NCBI GenBank assembly: GCA_003952965.2
Contig: CM025852.1
Span: forward strand, 27,387,448-27,451,447
DNA length: 64,000 bases
Direction of reading: 5' to 3'
From: Morella rubra
Taxonomy: Eukaryota > Streptophyta > Magnoliopsida > Fagales > Myricaceae
Position numbers and translations under genes: made by a program. Shown here piece by piece: positions 60,901-64,000 of the stretch. Below the pieces are notes generated by a model. That model saw only the letters and a list, made by a program, of their open reading frames with translations, had not been told where the DNA came from and made no database searches. Each line of letters starts with the position of its first letter. The stretch's first letter is position 1.

Positions 60901-61814
60901 TCGTGGCACACGGTGGCATCTCCTCTGTATTTGTTTCCTCTTCATTCCTCAAGATGCTACATGGCTATAATCTCCATTCTTTGGGGAAAACACTCAGTTC
61001 ATCGAAAGCAACTGAGAAATAAAATTATATTCTACTGCATCTTTATTCTATACTGTAATGGGTTAACTAAGCTATACCAAATGATACAGCTAGAGATGTA
61101 TATTACTTGAAATTTGCAGGTGAAAAAACTGCAACCCAATCAGCTGCAGATGGATTTGGGTTTTTAATACCTACAGTCACCCATTGAGTATCCTCGCCCT
61201 GTAATCATGTAAAGGAGAACGTCAACCAAAAAACTTGCACCTCTCTCTCAACATTGATATATCAAGTATTTCGGTAATTGAAAACAAATCTAAACTCAAT
61301 GGAATTGTGTATTTTGAAGAGGGCGTGATCTCACCAAACTCTCATTAGTAGCAATACAGTGTCAAATTAAACCATCCCAAGGGGGAAATTGTCATCAGTC
61401 ATCACATAGTCGGTGTTATGGTGCCACAAAAGTTGGAACTTGGATCCACTGTAAGTGTTGTTCTCTATTAATAGCTTTCACCTTCCACGTACTGGAGGCT
61501 GCATTTGCATAGACTTTTTACCTTCTAATTTGGAAGGTGCGACTTCTTGTAGATGTTTGCTTTTTTCTCTTAAAGATAAAAGTCACAAAAGAAGCTCTAA
61601 TTTTTTGCTATATGATTGACAGTACTCGTACCTGTAATCCGAGAATCTGCGGGGCGGCCTTGATGGTGACAGACTCACTGAGTTTACGAGTTGCCATGTG
61701 AATGGCAATCTTGGATAGTGGGTGCTCCTCGTCAAGCCCACTAGCGTGAGCAAATACCAAGAACAAGAGGACCACAGCGGTGAACATCTTTAGACCACGG
61801 AAGCTTTCTGCCAT
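51993..61814 (-). CDS. PAP27-like: Gene E: PAP27-like purple acid phosphatase, copia element in intron 2, damaged exon 5 acceptor
   Basis: Exons (5' to 3'): 61632-61814, 61107-61198, 55643-55712, 55412-55534, 55159-55254 (altered), 54911-55040, 54233-54314, 54009-54141, 53499-53704, 53264-53389, 52441-52747 and 51993-52301. The start MAESFRGLKMF and signal peptide match gene D. GDMG, the GDxxY motif, GNHE, ISHR and GHEH are intact. A deletion removed the normal exon 5 acceptor and first codons. A cryptic AG at 55255-55256 would give a 96-bp exon in frame and a 618-aa protein with a changed segment (SLSGRSGS). The nearer AG (55238-55239) would shift the frame. Intron 2 is about 5.4 kb because Copia-2 inserted there in the same orientation. 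Whether functional mRNA is made is uncertain. Confidence 0.8.
55808..56092 (-). repeat. 3' LTR of Copia-2
   Basis: In element orientation it runs from tcttgaggaatg to ttaatttaca, so the terminal dinucleotides are TC...CA rather than TG...CA. The last 26 codons of the polyprotein lie inside it. A polypurine tract (gcgggggga) precedes it. Confidence 0.93.
56016..60653 (-). CDS. Copia-2 gag-pol polyprotein, 1545 aa, RT catalytic Asp replaced by Tyr
   Basis: One frame encodes all copia functions. Gag (STENYPTWSRSMQRAL, near residue 52) is followed by a CCHC-type knuckle CTHCHMAGHNADRC (near 305), aspartic protease WIIDTGATDHM (near 430), the integrase zinc region (RLGH...CLVCPLAKQ) and integrase core (HCDLWGP, RSDNGPEF, NGLVERKH). 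RT has the KARLVAKGYNQ and YVDDIVV motifs, and RNase H has YCDSDWA, SSAEAEYRA and ELDCHLIRD. The start at 60653 lies just 5 bp inside the PBS. RT motif A, normally Q-x-DV-x-NAFLHG, reads QFYVSNAFLHG: codon 1116 is TAT (plus-strand 57306-57308), one base from GAT. If real, this removes a catalytic metal ligand of the polymerase. Everything else looks intact. Confidence 0.95.
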   Translation of the reverse strand: MADDTHSETSTDSSSTPVPPQTPKPNRYSNLNDATNPFRLETSDNPGTVLVTELLSTENYPTWSRSMQRALRAKNKLGFINGTITKPLAGNPLLDLWERCNDMIVSWIQNSISLQLRPSVAFVDDAYEIWTELKERLTQQNGPRIFELKKALSNLTQDSDSVNIYYGKLKTLWDELAAYDPLPGCTCGQLRILMERHQRDCVIQFLMGLNESFNNVRDQIMLIDPLPSVNKVFSYIQQQERQRQISSNVPGLDSVALAARKTFGNFQHANRPSFGSKKDRPYYTYCKIAGHVFEKCFKAGNAEMPICTHCHMAGHNADRCYKLHGYPPGHKFHDRVKGSFVSANVAAGISEHASKEDNVEAVSFTKGQYHELMNLLKLKAPSSATHSANQLQSVTNPHSNTPHPSSVAGIPFCLFISHTHTPFVNISPWIIDTGATDHMICSTNLFTTVTTHVSYSVKLPNGELAPVTHVGIVKVTESITLHDVLCVPSFSFNLISASKLAKQIHCCLIFLSDLCFIQDLSSWTTIGKGKVDNGLYHLLSTKVPSEDLSHTLSHSFNTNSLFSASVMNSDLGFDLWHYRLGHISNSRCRLIQDSTIISHMNSKESHPCLVCPLAKQHRLPFPTSTHKTSTCFELIHCDLWGPCSVIAYDYSKYFLCIVDDLSRTTWVYMLKQKSDARSCIQAFCNLIETQFETKVKVLRSDNGPEFHMPEFYSAKGIIHQKSCVETPQQNGLVERKHQHLLQVARALRFHSNIPLKFWNDCVLTATYIINRTPTPLLQNKSPFEILFHTQPTYQHLKVFGCLAFATTLSHGRRKFDPRSRQCVFLGYPFGVKGYKLLDLTTNTTFISRNVVFHEHIFPFLTPATTLPSNSDFVYTAPLPDFLSFPPSTSPSPTLPPTSSPIPTPSSTIPPESSPQSTLPSFSSPSPSLLLRRSTRVKKAPQFLHDYHCSQTTTLPPSQFCPTPPSSSLSKVQNSLSGISFPLSHSLSYHKLSPSFTAFTTSISSHIEPTSYCEAVKDPNWCKAMDHELSALEHNQTWVLSNLPPGKEAIGCKWVYKIKYLSDGSIERYKARLVAKGYNQQEGIDYHETFSPVAKMVTVRTLLALAAIKGWHLKQFYVSNAFLHGELEEEVYMKKPPGYIKGDEHQVCRLTKSLYGLKQASRQWYSKFSMSLSTFGFHQSKADYSLFTKHDTAGFTALLVYVDDIVVASSNMVAIDSLQQFLGTEFKLKCLGDLKYFLGIEVARSHTGIHLSQRKYALDILADGGFLAVKPLTLPMDQNSKLSKHGGAPLADPSVYRRLVGRLLYLTITRPDISYAVQNLSQFMDCPTLPHFHAAQRVLRYIKSAPGQGLLFSSSSSLTLTAYCDSDWAACPDSRKSVTGYCIFLGQSLVSWRSKKQSVVSRSSAEAEYRAMATTCCELTWLSYLLEALHVPCPTPIDLLCDNQAALHIAANPVFHERTKHIELDCHLIRDKIQSGFIRTLHVRTHSQLADIFTKALPSNLFFSHLTKMGIDNIYSPSCGGILRNEEETNTEEMPPCATIVYRCAS
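60658..60669 (-). promoter_or_regulatory. Primer binding site of Copia-2
   Basis: On the element strand it reads tggtatcagagc, complementary to initiator tRNA-Met, directly against the 5' LTR. It ends 5 bases upstream of the polyprotein ATG. Confidence 0.95.
60670..60954 (-). repeat. 5' LTR of Copia-2
   Basis: 285 bp, identical to 55808-56092 apart from one base. It should carry the element promoter, which points the same way as gene E. Confidence 0.93.
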
Positions 61815-61881
61815 TTCTTCTACAGTACGTACAGTACAAAAGTCACTTAACCCGGAGAAGCAAACTAAGAGGAAATAACCC

Positions 61882-61888
61882 TTATATA
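61882..61888 (-). promoter_or_regulatory. Putative TATA box of gene E
   Basis: The minus strand reads tatataaggg, about 68 bp upstream of the ATG at 61814. The spacing and flanks are the same as in gene D. Confidence 0.55.
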
Positions 61889-62480
61889 ATGAGCTCGAAT
61901 GATCTATACGCCATTTTTTATTCCCAGAATTATTCCTGCTTGACTTTCTGTAAATTCCTTTTTGGTCGTGAAGCAAGCTGCACGAGTTGCTACATCTCAA
62001 CCGCCACAGGTTACGTACATTTTCTGAAATATATATATATATAGGACGAAATGGCTACTAGCTCTTGCTTCACCACTTCTGCCTGGGATAACATGATTGT
62101 CGGAATTACTTAATTAATATGCTGTTTAGGAGGTGCACCATGCATAATTGTTCCCCAGTACTCCTCAGAATCTAAAGCTATATTACTCTTTCTCTACGTT
62201 CTTGCTTACCCAATTCGAAGTGTTCTGAAAAATATTAATTTTAGTGACTTCTATGGGCCCTTAAAAATTGACAACTCCGTATTACCCATCATGGACCTCA
62301 GTCCATTTGTCACTCGAACCGCTATTGGCTCTCAGTTGCTACCCCGAATTTGGTTAAGCTTAAATGAGTACGGAGATGATGAATCTCGTTGAAATAAGAG
62401 AAAAGACAGAGAGAATGAAGACTACTTTGTATATACAAGATAATATACTAACAAATCTATTCTTATTTCTTTGAATATTC
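61889..62480. other. 5' flank of gene E
   Basis: 61960-62290 matches the gene D flank in blocks (gctacatctcaaccgccac; ttacgtacattttctgaaat). From about 62295 the two flanks differ, because about 900 bp with a LINE relic is present only here. Confidence 0.55.
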
Positions 62481-62483
62481 CAG

Positions 62484-63218
62484 TTAGGCCGACTAAATTG
62501 ACTCCTATACGAGTGGTTCATTGGATGAAACCACTTTCAAAGCGATATAAATTAAATGTGAATGGTAGTAGTGTAAGGAATCCAGGTCCTTCTGATGCGG
62601 GTGGAGTTATTAGAGATGATCGAGAAGAACTCTTCTAGTTTTTTCTGTTAGTTTTGGTTCATGTACTAATATTACTGCTCAGCTAAGAGGTGTTCTTCAC
62701 GGTTTGGAGTTTTGCCGCCAGCTTGGTATCAATATTCTAGATATAGAGACTGACTTGAATTTAGTTGTTTATTGGTTGTTGAGGACAAGCTGCAGAGTCT
62801 GGTATTTGGAGGATTATTTGGACAATATTTTATATATTCTTGCAAGTTTTGATTACTTGATCGGTGAAACACCTTCTACAAGAAGGAAATGCCGTTGCAG
62901 ACTTTCTGACGAGTTATGGGCGTTTGGGGCTCGAACACAACTCACTGGATTTTCATGGCAACAATTCCTTGAAAACTTTAAGATTATAGAAATGAGTTAC
63001 CACGAATTAAAATTTATAAAGTATCTAATTGAGTAATAATTTAAGAAGAAAATTGTAATTATTTATTTTTATTTGTTTAGTTTTCTCTATTTTGTGAGTT
63101 TTATTGGTTTTAGTTGTGACTTGTATGATTTTTTTCTTGTAAACACGATACTCCTCCATCGTAAATGAGGCCTATTTCGGAAATACAATTCTCCTTTGAT
63201 TAAAAATAAAAATAAAAA
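62484..63218 (+). pseudogene. 5'-truncated LINE relic with RNase H domain
   Basis: Translation from about 62488 gives TPIRVVHWMKPLSKRYKLNV, then GSSVRNPGPSDAGGVIRDD and a stop. A second frame continues FGSCTNITAQLRGVLHGLEF and DIETDLNLVVYWLL to a stop at 63036. This is the RNase H domain found at the C-terminus of plant L1-type LINE ORF2. The usual LNVDGS reads LNVNGS, and the frame is shifted near 62640. An A-rich tail (aaaaataaaaataaaa) ends near 63218. Confidence 0.75.
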
Positions 63219-64000
63219 AACTTATAACTTGTGTCCCTTGTTTCCAAGAAACATAAAGGGATATTCGACTCTAGACAGTTTCGTTGCGAAGAAAAAAAAA
63301 TAAAAAATAAAAATCACTAGCTAGGCGCCAAGCGGGGAAGTAACACCCACCAAAATCCACATCATTTTTTATTTCCCTAGTTGAATTGAATCTTGGTGTT
63401 TGTTTAGAAAGAAAAAAAAAGAAGGAAATTTAGAGTAGGAAAAAAAAAAAAAAGACTTCTTGACATCTAGTTTAAAAAATTGCTAGTTTTTGTAGATCCG
63501 AATACTTGAACGTGCCACCCATTAAAATGAATATCTTTTTTTTTTTTGCAAAGGACTTATTAGAATAATACTCACTTATTAAAATTATATATAAATTTAT
63601 GCATCATAGAGTACTGTTTGTACAATACTAAACAAAACACAATAATATGAACAACATAAAATGACTTCAGTTATTAAAAAAAGAAAAAGACCGCACGTCA
63701 GCGGTTGTACACAGAAAAGAGAAGAGGCGTTTTGCCCATTTATATGCGTTGGACTTTAGTTCCTTTTGATCTGGCCTAGTGGGGAGTTCGCTGCGCCCAT
63801 AGCTACCCAAGAGCTGATATTTGCACCAGGAAAGTAAAGCTGACCGCATAATCGTTCTCCGGTTTGTGAATTATTTTTGTTGAAATGAAATTCGTTTGCC
63901 CACTATGGTTTTTACTTTCTTTATTGGTGAATGACAATTCGCATTGCCTAGAAAAAAAAAAAATTCGTTTGCTCCGAGGAAAAAAAAAAAGGATAGAGGA
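63219..64000. other. Upstream part of the D/E duplicated unit
   Basis: Blocks match 49160-49345 and 50040-50370 upstream of gene D, including agctaggcgcca and gcgttttgcccattta. No gene. The duplication probably continues beyond the window. Confidence 0.6.
63900..63960 (+). mobile_element. 5'-truncated non-LTR-like tail with target duplication
   Basis: 61 bp ending cattgcctag plus poly-A, flanked by aaattcgtttgc at 63888-63899 and 63961-63972. The 3' end is the same as in the elements near 2706 and 11790. Confidence 0.65.

Larger units (their letters stand above)
55808..60954 (-). mobile_element. Young Ty1/copia retrotransposon (Copia-2) in gene E intron 2
   Basis: 5147 bp with two 285-bp LTRs that differ at one base by eye (ttttacagg against ttttacggg). 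The target duplication is tgcta (55803-55807 and 60955-60959). Gene D intron 2 shows the unoccupied sequence ctctgctacatgg. The PBS for initiator tRNA-Met abuts the right LTR. One uninterrupted polyprotein frame fills the interior. Confidence 0.96.

Overview
This window is nuclear DNA of a seed plant. The genes have many small exons with GT-AG introns, the intergenic DNA is AT-rich, and there are plant-type Ty1/copia elements primed by initiator tRNA-Met, LINE-like elements and MITEs. I cannot name the species. I see no bacterial or viral genes, no CRISPR array, and no rRNA or tRNA gene.

The backbone is a head-to-tail cluster, all on the minus strand, of purple acid phosphatase genes of the PAP27/PAP1 type (about 615-620 aa, 12 coding exons with conserved phases). 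From right to left in transcription order they are E (51993-61814), D (43220-47560), C (34358-39304), B (23099-28751) and A (15102-21457), plus a further 5' remnant at 13427-14113. A, C and D can be joined into uninterrupted reading frames of 621, 614 and 616 aa. E is nearly intact, but it lost the normal exon 5 splice acceptor and carries a 5.1-kb copia element in intron 2. B is a rearranged pseudogene with duplicated exons 2-3 and most of exons 5 and 6 missing.

Layout. 1-335: tandem repeats. 566-1323 and 12779-13343: two copies of one segmental duplication, with a Tourist-like MITE present only in the first. 2706-10535: a short non-LTR-like element, itself split by a complete but decayed copia element (3186-10390). 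10595-13420: MITEs, a second non-LTR-like element and a LINE RNase H scrap. 13427-29000: PAP remnant, genes A and B. 29889-30775: plus-strand relic of a YUCCA-type flavin monooxygenase, interrupted by a MITE. 31000-34300: transposon debris. 34358-39304: gene C. 41545-42979: tandem duplication with a non-LTR-like element. 43220-61814: genes D and E, which share more than 3 kb of upstream sequence and are therefore a recent segmental duplication. 62480-64000: LINE remains and the upstream part of that duplication.

The intact products should be secreted metallophosphoesterases, because each has an N-terminal signal peptide and all seven metal-ligand positions of purple acid phosphatases. Arabidopsis relatives are often labelled 'probable inactive', so activity cannot be asserted. 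The most striking details are: a very young copia element (LTRs differ at 1 of 285 bases) with one open 1545-codon polyprotein whose catalytic RT aspartate reads as tyrosine; the frame-preserving cryptic acceptor in gene E; and an exon 6-8 duplication inside gene A that differs almost only by deletions, which may be an assembly artefact.
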